From the NCBI GenBank assembly GCA_049325415.1, contig JBMOLL010000049.1, forward strand, positions 1 through 13,021: a DNA stretch of 13,021 bases, in the 5' to 3' direction. Below, in pieces: positions 1 to 7,623 of this stretch (within the stretch, counting starts at the first letter, position 1; each line of letters starts with the position of its first letter). Source of the DNA: JBMOLL01 sp049325415. GTDB taxonomy: Bacteria; Bacteroidota; Bacteroidia; Bacteroidales; GCA-2748055. Both the position numbers and the translations under genes were made by a program. The notes beneath the pieces were generated by a model. The model worked only from the letters and a program-made list of their open reading frames with translations, had not been told where the DNA came from and did not search any database.

Positions 1-2
1 CC

Positions 3-131
3 GGTTACAGTAAGGTACTGTTTGAAAAAGCCTTTGGCTGTGAGGTGGAGGTGGAACTGCTCCGGAGTGTGAAAGCCGGTGACGATCAATGTCTGATGAA
101 GATCGTCCCGCTGGGTGAAGTACAGTTTTAA
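3..131 (+). CDS. 3' end of an unidentified gene (partial)
   Basis: The frame starting at base 3 is open from the window edge to a TAA at 129-131 and gives 42 residues, beginning GYSKVLFEKAFGCEVEVELL and ending GDDQCLMKIVPLGEVQF. The other two forward frames stop early. The pattern of a Cys, alternating hydrophobic residues, then GDxxC and a hydrophobic strand resembles the C-terminal strands of V4R-like or ATC-hydrolase-like small-molecule domains, where a GD..C motif is common. That resemblance is weak and no function is assigned. A strong hairpin begins a few bases after the stop, which supports this being the true gene end. Confidence 0.6.
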   Translation, partial: GYSKVLFEKAFGCEVEVELLRSVKAGDDQCLMKIVPLGEVQF

Positions 132-134
132 ACC

Positions 135-174
135 AGGGGTGTGCCGGAGAGCCTGGTATCTCCGGCACGCCTTT
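135..174 (+). terminator. Hairpin terminator after the partial gene
   Basis: GTGCCGGAGA (141-150) and TCTCCGGCAC (159-168) form a perfect 10-bp stem with an 8-nt loop. Pairing extends outward through 135-140 and 169-174 with several G-T pairs. The hairpin sits just after the stop codon at 131. The 3' side has only a short T-run, so termination efficiency is uncertain, but the position and stability fit a factor-independent terminator. Confidence 0.6.
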
Positions 175-543
175 GCCATGGCAAGAGGCTTCCATATCCT
201 CAAACTCAACCTGAAGCCGGAAAGAATCATAATATGACAAATCCGGTGCCGGGTGGAATACCCACAGGTCACCGGTCAATCTTGTTCCATCTGAAAAATG
301 AGGAAATGAAATGGAATATTAGCCGGTTCGTCTGTGCTCGGATTATTTCAGAATTATCAAAGCCATTGCGGTGAAGCACCAAAAATGATTTGGGAAAACG
401 GAACTGTTGGCGATATCTTCATATTCTATTGTAAATGAAGTATATATATAAGTTAAGCAATTGGTTTGTCAGATTCTGATTATATTTTTATATATTTACT
501 AGCGACGCATAATTTAAAACCTACCCAAGTCCATTTTTATCCT
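175..543. other. Intergenic region upstream of the esterase gene
   Basis: I see no convincing gene here. A GTG-started frame (141-374) begins inside the terminator hairpin and has no recognisable protein character. From about 420 to 540 the DNA turns strongly AT-rich, as expected for a promoter. TTTG at 465-468 and TATATTTA at 491-498 loosely resemble the Bacteroidota -33 and -7 boxes, but the 22-nt spacing and the missing final G make this only a weak promoter candidate for the gene starting at 544. Confidence 0.4.
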
Positions 544-2106
544 ATGAAACAAATTTTCAATATCGCTTTCCTGTGTTTACTTGCAGCCGGCTTATGTTTT
601 TCCGGATGTCAGCCGAAACCGGACAGGGATCAGGATCCGGTGGTTAAGACCACCTTTGGTAAAGTATCCGGCAGCTATAACGACAGCGTATATGCTTTTA
701 AGGGAATTCCCTATGCCCGGGCAGAACGGTTTATGCCACCCCGGGATCCGGAAAGCTGGAAAGGCGTTCTTGAATGCACGAATTTTGGGCCGGTTGCCAG
801 ACAAATAGTGGCCTGGATCCCGGATTCCACCACCGACGAGAAACAGTTATTCAGCGTGAATGTCTGGACCCAGGGTATTCGGGATGGCAGGAAGCGTCCG
901 GTGATGCTCTGGTTACACGGAGGCGGCTTTCATGTCGGCAGCAGCAACGATCCCATGACCTATGGCGAGTCCCTGGCCAGGAAAGGGGATATTGTGGTAG
1001 TATCCGTAAACCACCGTCTGAACATCCTGGGCTTTCTTGATCTGTCGGCCTGCGGTCCGGAATATGCCCAATCGGCCAATGTGGGGATGCTGGATATTGT
1101 GAAAGCCCTTGAATGGATCCGGGATAATATCGGGAATTTTGGAGGGGATCCTTCCGATGTGACCATTGTGGGCGAATCAGGTGGTGGCGGCAAAGTGGGT
1201 ACACTGATGTGCATGCCATCGGCTAAAGGTTTGTTCCATAAGGCCATTATTCAAAGCGGAACCCTGCTTAATTCCATGACGAAAGAGAAATCACAGCAGC
1301 TGGGTTTAGCCGTGTTGGAGAACCTGGGGCTTACACCGGAAGATGTAGGGAAACTGGATACGATCCCCTACCTTGACCTTGTAAAAGCTGGAAATGAGGC
1401 CATACAAAAGCTTGCGGGCCAAAGAAAAAGCGGCACACCAATAATGTTTGGCTTTGCCCCTTCTGCCGATGGTGTTGTCTTGCTTCAACAGCCTTTCAGT
1501 CCGGGATTCTCAGATCTTTCAAAGGATATCCCCCTCATGATTGGTTCCACACTGAATGAGTTGATGAGGACTTTTTACGGGGAGAAAGACCTGACGATAG
1601 AACAGGCAAAGGAACGCCTGGCAAAGGAATATGGTGATCAGACCGATCAGTTTATTGAACTTTTCGCAAAGGCATATCCGGATTTTACCCCTCAGGATCT
1701 TCTTTCCATTGATAAGGTTTTCAGACCCTATACCATTCGGACCGCCGATGCCAGGGCTGCAGAGACAAGCGCCCCGCTGTACGTCTATTTATTGACCTGG
1801 AAAAGTCCCGTCGACAGTGCCTCAAGAGGATCATTTCATGGTCTGGACATTCCCCTGGCATTCTATAATGTTGACCTTCGGCCTGACTGGACCGGCAATT
1901 CGGAAGAAGCCTGGATCCTGGCAGACAAAATGAGCTCGGCCTGGATCAGCTTCATAAAAACAGCCAACCCCAATGTGGCGGGAATACTCCCGGAGTGGGA
2001 AAGGTATACCCGGGAGAATGGGGCGACGATGCTGTTTGATAATGAATGCAGAATCGTAAATAACCACGACAGGGAACTGATGCATTTTATAAAGCCGGTT
2101 GATTAG
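544..2106 (+). CDS. Type B carboxylesterase (lipoprotein)
   Basis: 520-residue alpha/beta-hydrolase of the carboxylesterase type B (cholinesterase / para-nitrobenzyl esterase) family, expected to hydrolyse carboxylic esters outside the cytoplasm. The start is the ATG at 544 because it gives a lipoprotein signal: basic start MKQ, hydrophobic core, then FSGC with the lipidated Cys at about residue 22. A longer TTG start at 466 would bury that signal. Family motifs appear in order: FKGIPYA near the N terminus; oxyanion-hole HGGGF at 125-129; VSVNHRLNILGF; nucleophile elbow GESGGGG with Ser212; acidic residue in GSTLNEL, Glu339; and SFHGLDIPLAF with His432. All three triad residues are present and the length is normal for the family. 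The elbow reads GESGGG where GESAGG or GESAGS is usual. No operon partner is visible. The substrate cannot be deduced. Confidence 0.93.
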   Translation: MKQIFNIAFLCLLAAGLCFSGCQPKPDRDQDPVVKTTFGKVSGSYNDSVYAFKGIPYARAERFMPPRDPESWKGVLECTNFGPVARQIVAWIPDSTTDEKQLFSVNVWTQGIRDGRKRPVMLWLHGGGFHVGSSNDPMTYGESLARKGDIVVVSVNHRLNILGFLDLSACGPEYAQSANVGMLDIVKALEWIRDNIGNFGGDPSDVTIVGESGGGGKVGTLMCMPSAKGLFHKAIIQSGTLLNSMTKEKSQQLGLAVLENLGLTPEDVGKLDTIPYLDLVKAGNEAIQKLAGQRKSGTPIMFGFAPSADGVVLLQQPFSPGFSDLSKDIPLMIGSTLNELMRTFYGEKDLTIEQAKERLAKEYGDQTDQFIELFAKAYPDFTPQDLLSIDKVFRPYTIRTADARAAETSAPLYVYLLTWKSPVDSASRGSFHGLDIPLAFYNVDLRPDWTGNSEEAWILADKMSSAWISFIKTANPNVAGILPEWERYTRENGATMLFDNECRIVNNHDRELMHFIKPVD

Positions 2107-2310
2107 CCGTTGCCGGTGTTCATGAATGACTAAGGCAGGGTTAATGCTGTTGTAGTCTTTAAAACAGAAGATTATTCGTACCTCATTTTCGCTTATGTGA
2201 GTTAACTTTAGCCTGGTGTAGTTTTAACCAGGATGTTTTTATAGTCATTACTCCTAAAAAAGTAAGTGAGTTATATGTATCATCTTAATAATAAGCATCA
2301 TCCTATTTTC

Positions 2311-2326
2311 TATATAAGCTTATATA
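2311..2326. repeat. Perfect 16-bp palindrome upstream of the TPR-AraC gene
   Basis: TATATAAGCTTATATA is its own reverse complement. It lies 40 bp upstream of the ATG at 2367, in an AT-rich leader, where an operator or promoter-overlapping site would be expected. It could be a binding site for a dimeric regulator. Given the AT richness, chance is also possible. No clear promoter boxes could be fixed around it. Confidence 0.3.
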
Positions 2327-2366
2327 TTGCTAAATATTATACGAAACCCCAATCTTTATCTGTATT

Positions 2367-4346
2367 ATGAACGCTTTCATATCTGCCTCCTGCAAAAAAG
2401 CAAGTTTTTTGTTTTTCATTTTAGTTTCTATTAGTAATAGTTATTCTCAAAATGCAACTGTCGATAGTCTCTTAAATGTAATTGAACAAAAGCAGGCTAC
2501 TTCAGAAACATATAATCAGCTGGCCTATGCGCATTGGTTTATTGATATGAATAAGTCAAAGGAATTTGCCTTACAGGCTCTGAAACTGGCAAGGGAAGAA
2601 AAAGATACAGCTCAGATAGCGTTTGCTTTTAACAGAATAGGAACAGCATTTCTGTATTCTGAACAATTGGATTCTGCCCTTGCAAATTATAACCGGAGTG
2701 CCTTACTTTTTGAGAAACTGAAGATGTATACCGAATTAGGAGGGGCTACAGCCTGTTGTGCAAAAGCGTATGAATACAAATTTGACTACGAAAAGGCCAT
2801 ACAGGAATACATTAAATCCCTGGAAATATTTGATAGTGTAGGTGTAGCCGAATACTACGTTCAAACGCTTATTGTAGTGGGTAATTTGTATGCAAAACTC
2901 GACGATTTTCAGAATGCATTATACTACTACCTTAAGGCGGAGGAAAACAAATCGTATATCAATGATAACGATTTGATAATCTTATATAATAGCATTGGAA
3001 CCAACTATCAGAATATGGGTGATTACCGAAATGCTATAAAATCTTTTGAGAATGCTGTTCAGAAATGTGACCCCGATAATGGCAATATTGCTTTGGCCAA
3101 TACTTATGTAAATATCGGAAAGCTATACAATGCCTGGAACAAGAATGAAGCCGCATTAGATTATCTGCAAAAAGGACTTGAATTTTCAAAAGCGAAAGGT
3201 TTTGACCAAATACATAGAGCAATTTTAACGATTATCGCTGATATATATTTCGAGACGGGGAATTTCAATGAAGCTAAAAATTATTATGCCCGGGTACTTG
3301 AACTTCCCGATGGGATACAGGATAAATTCAATGAGGCCAGGGCATACAACGGGCTTGCTAAAATTTCCGGACATGAGTTAAATTTTAAGGATGCAATCAG
3401 TTATTCGTTAAAAGCATTAAAGCTGTTCGAAGAAACAGAGCGGCCGTTTTATATAGCTAATACGCATTATATCCTGGCCGATAACTATTTACATACGTCC
3501 AATACAGCAAAGGCTAAAGAGCATCTGGACATTGCTGCAGATATTGCAAACAAGAATTCATTAAAAGAGCTTATCGCGGAAATTTCACTGCTGCATGCCA
3601 GGTATAACAATATTGTGAATAATGGAAGGGACAGTGAAAGGTATTACGAAGAATACATTGAACTAAAAAATTCCCTATTTGAAGAACAGAATCAGGAACT
3701 GTTGGCAAGATTTCAGGTGGAACTCGATAATCTTTTAAAAGACAGTCAGCTAAAAGAGGCTCAAAGCCTTAACCGGATAAAGGATCTTGAGCTGTCTGAA
3801 AAGAAAAAGCAATTGTTCTTTATACTGGTCATAGCACTTTTGTTATTAATAGGCGTTTTTGTAATTGCAATTATGTACGCTCGTAAACAGAAGGCAAATA
3901 GAATTTTGTTCCTGAAAAACAAGGAGCTTCTGAGCCGGGAAAGTAAAATTCAAAAAAAGAATGAAGGAGTTGAGATACAAGAAACACTGCAAAATGAAAT
4001 CATCCAAAGGTTAGTAAAACAACAAAACGAGAACAGGGTACATTTAAGAAACGACATAACCCTGTACTCCTTGTCAAAACTATTGGGAACGAATTCCAGT
4101 TATTTATCCAAAATAATTCAATTAAACTACAATTCGAACTTCAGCACCTATTTAAACAAATGCCGTGTTTTAGAAGCCCAGAAAATGATTTTGGATAAGA
4201 ATTTCAATAATTATACAATAGATGCCATATCCCAGGAATGTGGATATAACAGTAAGTCTACTTTCAATAAGGCTTTTAAAGAGTTTACCGGTCTTACTCC
4301 CAAAGAATTCAAACGGCAGGATGCAATGTCCCATATTATTCAATAG
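2367..4346 (+). CDS. TPR-repeat membrane regulator with C-terminal AraC-type HTH domain
   Basis: 659 residues. Layout: a cleavable-looking signal peptide (about 1-28, hydrophobic FLFFILVSISNS); a run of roughly nine or ten TPR-like helical pairs (about 40-435, for example GNLYAKLDDFQNALYYYLKA); a charged coiled-coil stretch (about 440-480); one transmembrane helix (483-504); a linker; and an AraC-family DNA-binding region (about 560-655). The two helix-turn-helix units are around LYSLSKLLGTNSSYLSK and YTIDAISQECGYNSKSTFNKAF (616-637). This is a known Bacteroidota design: periplasmic TPR sensor, one membrane pass, cytoplasmic AraC output. It probably signals by dimer rearrangement. The signal sensed and the target genes are unknown. 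The gene is AT-rich compared with fbp and the permease. The next gene downstream encodes a close relative of its DNA-binding domain. Confidence 0.9.
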   Translation: MNAFISASCKKASFLFFILVSISNSYSQNATVDSLLNVIEQKQATSETYNQLAYAHWFIDMNKSKEFALQALKLAREEKDTAQIAFAFNRIGTAFLYSEQLDSALANYNRSALLFEKLKMYTELGGATACCAKAYEYKFDYEKAIQEYIKSLEIFDSVGVAEYYVQTLIVVGNLYAKLDDFQNALYYYLKAEENKSYINDNDLIILYNSIGTNYQNMGDYRNAIKSFENAVQKCDPDNGNIALANTYVNIGKLYNAWNKNEAALDYLQKGLEFSKAKGFDQIHRAILTIIADIYFETGNFNEAKNYYARVLELPDGIQDKFNEARAYNGLAKISGHELNFKDAISYSLKALKLFEETERPFYIANTHYILADNYLHTSNTAKAKEHLDIAADIANKNSLKELIAEISLLHARYNNIVNNGRDSERYYEEYIELKNSLFEEQNQELLARFQVELDNLLKDSQLKEAQSLNRIKDLELSEKKKQLFFILVIALLLLIGVFVIAIMYARKQKANRILFLKNKELLSRESKIQKKNEGVEIQETLQNEIIQRLVKQQNENRVHLRNDITLYSLSKLLGTNSSYLSKIIQLNYNSNFSTYLNKCRVLEAQKMILDKNFNNYTIDAISQECGYNSKSTFNKAFKEFTGLTPKEFKRQDAMSHIIQ

Positions 4347-4360
4347 GAACCGGGATATTG

Positions 4361-4383
4361 CCTTTCCCGTCCACTCGGGAAGG
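4361..4383 (+). terminator. Hairpin after the TPR-AraC gene
   Basis: CCTTTCCCG (4361-4369) pairs with CGGGAAGG (4376-4383), giving eight pairs with one bulged T and a 6-nt loop, 15 nt after the stop codon at 4346. The following bases (TGGATTATTTAAG) are AT-rich but not a clean T-run, so this is a possible rather than certain terminator. Confidence 0.4.
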
Positions 4384-4433
4384 TGGATTATTTAAGTTAG
4401 CCGGGATAATCCCTCCAGATAAATATAGGGAGA

Positions 4434-4487
4434 GAAAAATAACCTTCCGGGTGACTGGCCACAGGCAGTTCATAAGGTTTATTTTTC
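4434..4487 (+). terminator. Second hairpin between the two AraC-domain genes
   Basis: GAAAAATAACCTT (4434-4446) pairs with AAGGTTTATTTTTC (4474-4487) over 13 bp with a single bulged T and a 27-nt loop. The A-rich 5' arm and T-rich 3' arm resemble a factor-independent terminator whose T-run lies within the stem. It could equally be a remnant of inactive DNA. Apart from these two hairpins, the stretch 4347-4681 contains no gene I can support. Confidence 0.35.
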
Positions 4488-4681
4488 CTGATCCTTAATG
4501 CATCAGGACATTTCCTGATTCACTAATAGGATTAGAGATAAAGCCCTGAAGTCCGTCTCTGCTGCTAAATTCTATTTGTTTCATTATACCCCAATAAGTA
4601 CGAATTTATAAATTCACACATTACTGGTTTGCAAGTCAGTATATTACAGCTTTCCTTTGAAACTGATTAAACCAAAAACCA

Positions 4682-5065
4682 GTGGAAGGAAAAAGTAAGA
4701 CTTCAGGTGTACTGTCCGAAGAGTTGTCCGAAGAAATCCAGCTTCGTTTAAAGAAAACTCTGATCGAAGAGAAATTGTATTTGCAACAGGATTTATGCAT
4801 GCATCAGCTGGCAAAAGAAATCAGTACAAATACAAGCTATTTGTCACGCACGATCAAAAGAACATACAACACAAATTTCACTGCGCTATTGAACGCTTTA
4901 AGAATTAATGAGGCAAAAGCCTTATTGGCAGACCCGAAGTACGATAGCTATACAATAGATGCCATTTTCAAGGAATGCGGTTATAAAAACAAATCAACTT
5001 TTTATAAAGCATTTAATAAAATAACAGGCATGGAACCTTACAAATATCGCAAGCAAATGAAATAA
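4682..5065 (+). CDS. Short AraC-type helix-turn-helix protein, possibly the remnant of a larger regulator
   Basis: 127 residues that are almost entirely an AraC-family DNA-binding region: LAKEISTNTSYLSRTI (43-58) and YTIDAIFKECGYKNKSTFYKAF (90-111), ending KYRKQMK. It closely matches the last 100 residues of the 659-aa regulator upstream; about 21 of 36 residues are identical across the second HTH and the C-terminal tail. Both genes also share the exact 17-nt string TATACAATAGATGCCAT. The residues before the HTH (KTSGVLSEELSEEIQLRLKK) look like the linker that joins the membrane segment to the HTH in full-length relatives. The only usable start is a GTG at 4682; there is no ATG before the HTH, no clear ribosome-binding site, and an in-frame TGA at 4664. 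It may be a stand-alone regulator or the surviving 3' end of a degraded gene. Confidence 0.65.
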   Translation: MEGKSKTSGVLSEELSEEIQLRLKKTLIEEKLYLQQDLCMHQLAKEISTNTSYLSRTIKRTYNTNFTALLNALRINEAKALLADPKYDSYTIDAIFKECGYKNKSTFYKAFNKITGMEPYKYRKQMK

Positions 5066-5235
5066 CATAACTAACCGAATGTAATAACCTGAACCTAAAA
5101 GAAACTATGGTCTGAATGGATTGACCTCCCGCTATGAAATATAAAGATAATACCTTGTAATTATCCAGAATAAAAATACGAGGCGAGAATAGCTGAAAAT
5201 CGATAAGAGTAGGCAACAACTAACAAAAAAAATTT

Positions 5236-5736
5236 ATGAGATCTTTAGCTAATATTTTGTGGCACTTCCCGTTTCTGGGATTTTTAAGAGCATTAGGAAC
5301 AGCCTTTGTTGGAGTACTTTTCATTCTAACAATCATTGGGGCACCAATTGGAATCGGTCTTCTCCAGCTTGCCAGGTTTTATCTGAGTCCATTCACTAAA
5401 GCTATGGTAAGTGAAAAATTGTTGAACAAAGCGCCTAAAGAATATGATGGTACGCTTGGGAAAGTATTGGAAATATCCAATAAACTTTGGGGTACTTTAG
5501 GCATAATCGTAAAAATATTATACTTCCCGATTGGTCTTTTCATGGCTGTAATGAATATTCTGATGATAGCAGCTGAGTTTGTTTCGCTTATTGGTATACC
5601 TGTTGCCCTTGGAGAGGCAAAAGCTTTATCAACCTGGTTTGCTCCGGTAGGGAAAGTGTGTGTTTCAAAGGCTGTTGCAGATGAGCTGGAATCCCGGAAA
5701 GCAAAAGCAGAAGTGGATTCCAAATTAGGAAATTAG
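5236..5736 (+). CDS. YccF-domain inner membrane protein
   Basis: 166 residues, strongly hydrophobic. Two YccF-type (DUF307) units can be seen: ANILWHFPFLGFLRALGTAF with LTIIGAPIGIGLLQLARFYLSPF (about 5-54), and a second diverged copy around LYFPIGLFMAVMNILMIAAE with SLIGIPVALGEAKALSTWFAP (about 95-137). IIGxPxGxxxxxLARFxLxPF is the typical signature. The tail is charged and cytoplasm-like (ELESRKAKAEVDSK). The molecular role of the family is not established. The ATG at 5236 follows an A-rich stretch, as is common in Bacteroidota where strong Shine-Dalgarno sites are rare. Base composition matches the AT-rich genes before it. It sits 170 bp after the short AraC gene, so co-transcription is possible but not shown. 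Confidence 0.88.
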   Translation: MRSLANILWHFPFLGFLRALGTAFVGVLFILTIIGAPIGIGLLQLARFYLSPFTKAMVSEKLLNKAPKEYDGTLGKVLEISNKLWGTLGIIVKILYFPIGLFMAVMNILMIAAEFVSLIGIPVALGEAKALSTWFAPVGKVCVSKAVADELESRKAKAEVDSKLGN

Positions 5737-5751
5737 ATGAGCCATAACCTT

Positions 5752-5877
5752 TGTATAAGTAATGACAGATGCTGTGTTAATAGCAGGGTTTGACTTCGCG
5801 TCTCCTTTCAGCTGCTTGTTGCCCGTCTGACCTGGCCGGCGATCTGACAGGCATAACAATCTGCCATTACTTATACA
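5752..5877. repeat. 126-bp element bounded by 19-nt inverted repeats
   Basis: TGTATAAGTAATGACAGAT (5752-5770) and ATCTGCCATTACTTATACA (5859-5877) are inverted copies with one mismatch out of 19. Pairing continues inward through TGTTA (5775-5779) and TAACA (5854-5858) after a 4-nt bulge, and an outer AACC (5746-5749) could pair with GGTT (5883-5886). The interior is more GC-rich than the arms and has shorter internal complementarities (AGCAG and CTGCT). No open reading frame lies inside and no target-site duplication is obvious at the edges. It starts 15 bp after the YccF stop codon. Possible identities are a miniature transposable element, a structured RNA, or a 3' UTR stem. Confidence 0.7.
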
Positions 5878-5941
5878 GCCCGGGTTTGGACTAAATTATA
5901 CGTTTAAATATGCCCATTCCTTGTTGAATGTAGAACTTTCT

Positions 5942-5979
5942 AAGGCTGATCCGGAAGGTACAGCCTTTTTTCTTTTTTA
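5942..5979 (+). terminator. Factor-independent terminator with long T-run
   Basis: AAGGCTG (5942-5948) and CAGCCTT (5961-5967) form a 7-bp stem with a 12-nt loop, followed directly by a T-run broken by one C (about 5966-5978). On the reverse strand the hairpin is not followed by T's, so it acts on + strand transcripts. It lies about 200 bp beyond the YccF stop, so any transcript ending here would carry the whole 126-bp inverted-repeat element in its 3' part. Confidence 0.75.
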
Positions 5980-6060
5980 TCCTCTGTCTCTGAAACCCAA
6001 TAGTCGATGATTTTGTGATTGAGAAAAGAGTTGGGACATAAAGGCAGATGTTGATTATAA

Positions 6061-6120
6061 ACAACTGCAAAACGCAGTTGTCATGAGGAATGAATTTTTC
6101 CTGTCGGAGATCCTGACAGG
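6061..6120 (-). other. Two hairpins downstream of the Lnt-like gene
   Basis: ACAACTGC (6061-6068) and GCAGTTGT (6074-6081) form a perfect 8-bp stem with a 5-nt loop. CCTGTC (6100-6105) and GACAGG (6115-6120) form a 6-bp stem. Reading the - strand, the first hairpin is followed by TTATAATC, so it could be a weak terminator for the Lnt-like gene ending at 6187. The second is followed by A's on that strand and is unlikely to terminate. The rest of 5980-6186 shows nothing I can identify. Confidence 0.4.
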
Positions 6121-6186
6121 TCAACCCGGGGAGTCTGCCTTCCGATGCTGCTAACAGATGGTTCCCGATGTTTGTCCGGATTCCGG

Positions 6187-7524
6187 TCAGGGGATATGTT
6201 TTGTTATTCCAATCCGATCGCAACTTAGCTCAATACCCCTCCCGTTTGCCCTCATCAGTCCGCTGCCGTTTGTAATAACGGTCAGCACCGCCATATGGGC
6301 GTGGAGTGGATCGATACCGGGCCAGTCATACGAGGGTGCAAGGAGGAGGTCGACCTGGTTTTCCCGCAGTTGCTTCATGTATCCGGGTAGATCAAGGTCG
6401 GCGCAGATTGCTACAGCGATGCGGCCGTACTCCGTATCAGCAAAGGGGAGTACAAAGTTGCCGGCATTCATTACCGGGGCCTCGGCGTAGGGGTGAAGGA
6501 AGGATTTTTTGTATGTAAAGACGGTCTTTCCATCCGGACCGAGCAGCACGGCCAGGTTGTCGAAAGGCTTCGGCCCGCTGTCGCTCTGTGCCAGGAAGGC
6601 CGGAAGGAGCCAGGCGTTGTAATTTTGGGCCAGCAGCCCGAGTTCCCGGAGCAGCGAGTCTTTTCCTTCCCGGTTGAGGATCAGGGCCGATTCACTCCAC
6701 ACGATGATGCGGGATCCCCCGTTCAGGGCTTTTTCGGTCCTTAGCAACATGGTATCCAGCTTATCCCGCCCCGAGAAAATACGACGCGGGAGTTCCAGAC
6801 TGCCATTGGCCGACAGAGCTTTGAAATTTTCCATCTCCCGTTCCACCAGTCCGTGCAGGTCGGTCACTCCGCTGACCATAGCAGCCGGCACCGGCTGTTC
6901 CTGTGGCCTATGCTGCAGCAGGCGCAGGCTCCCGTAAAGAATTACTGCCACGAGGATGCTGCCGTAGATCACGGATGCCTTAATAACTTTCTTTCGTTCC
7001 TCTCTGTGCTCCCAGGCCCAGTTGGCAACGGAAGCGAACCACGCCACCAGGAAGGAGATCCCGTGGGGGCCCGTGAGCCAGGCCAGCTGCAAAAGGGGTT
7101 TGAAGGCGTACTGGGTGTGGGCGATGATGCCCCAGGTGCCGAAGCGCTGCGATACCAGGTACTCCGTTATGGCAACAGTGGAAGGAAAGATCAGGGTCTT
7201 GTAGAAGCGCTGTCCGCCGCCGTACAATAGTTTGTCGGGAAGGTAGAAAACGAGCGTCAGCAGGCCGAAGGTAAGGCCGTTGGCCAGGTTGATGCCGGGC
7301 AGGCTGAAGAGCTTATTGCCTGTCTGGGAAACGGCCCCGGCCACGATCAGCAGCAGGAGGAGGGGCAGCATGCCGGACCATTTCACGGTGCGGCTGTAAC
7401 GGAGCAGGAGGAGCGGGGCGATCCAGGCCGGGATGGCCAGGTGCCAGTTCAGCCCGGCCAGCGTCTGGGCAAGGGTGCCGGTGAGCAACAGGAGGGCCGG
7501 AAGGAGATAGGGACGGAGTTTCAT
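6187..7524 (-). CDS. Apolipoprotein N-acyltransferase (Lnt)-like membrane protein, C terminus apparently truncated
   Basis: 445 residues. The N-terminal half has several hydrophobic helices (about 5-42, 51-66, 80-100, 110-125, 145-170, 183-203), as in Lnt, which transfers the third acyl chain to bacterial lipoproteins. The C-terminal half is a nitrilase-fold domain with a recognisable Glu-Lys-Cys triad: Glu278 in IIVWSESAL, Lys340 in YKKSFLHPYAE, and Cys374 in VAICADLDLPGYM. LLLAPSYDWPGIDPLHAHMA and NGSGLMRANGRGI follow as in the family. The protein then ends within about 15 residues, where relatives continue through further strands and a last membrane helix (E. coli Lnt is 512 residues). It may be inactive or altered. 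The start at 7524 gives a sensible first helix. The gene is divergent from fbp. It may be a distant paralogue rather than the housekeeping Lnt. Confidence 0.82.
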   Translation of the reverse strand: MKLRPYLLPALLLLTGTLAQTLAGLNWHLAIPAWIAPLLLLRYSRTVKWSGMLPLLLLLIVAGAVSQTGNKLFSLPGINLANGLTFGLLTLVFYLPDKLLYGGGQRFYKTLIFPSTVAITEYLVSQRFGTWGIIAHTQYAFKPLLQLAWLTGPHGISFLVAWFASVANWAWEHREERKKVIKASVIYGSILVAVILYGSLRLLQHRPQEQPVPAAMVSGVTDLHGLVEREMENFKALSANGSLELPRRIFSGRDKLDTMLLRTEKALNGGSRIIVWSESALILNREGKDSLLRELGLLAQNYNAWLLPAFLAQSDSGPKPFDNLAVLLGPDGKTVFTYKKSFLHPYAEAPVMNAGNFVLPFADTEYGRIAVAICADLDLPGYMKQLRENQVDLLLAPSYDWPGIDPLHAHMAVLTVITNGSGLMRANGRGIELSCDRIGITKHIP

Positions 7525-7623
7525 CGAAGTAAGTTAGAAAAAAAATAGTTAACGATACCCAGGCTTGAAGCTTCGAAAGTGAGGTGTTGAGCTCAGTCCG
7601 CATTTTGTTCATTCCCTGCACCT

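Noticed and set aside
141..374. 77-residue forward frame with GTG start after the first terminator
   Set aside because: It begins inside the terminator hairpin, has no ribosome-binding site, and its protein shows no domain-like pattern.
5741..5887. Integron attC site interpretation of the inverted-repeat element
   Set aside because: AACC and GGTT can pair at the outer ends, but the RYYYAAC and GTTRRRY core boxes are not matched and no integrase or cassette array is present.
5891..6223. 110-residue minus-strand frame beyond the Lnt-like stop, considered as the lost C terminus in another frame
   Set aside because: Its sequence shows neither the expected nitrilase strands nor a final membrane helix, and it spans hairpins and the terminator T-run.
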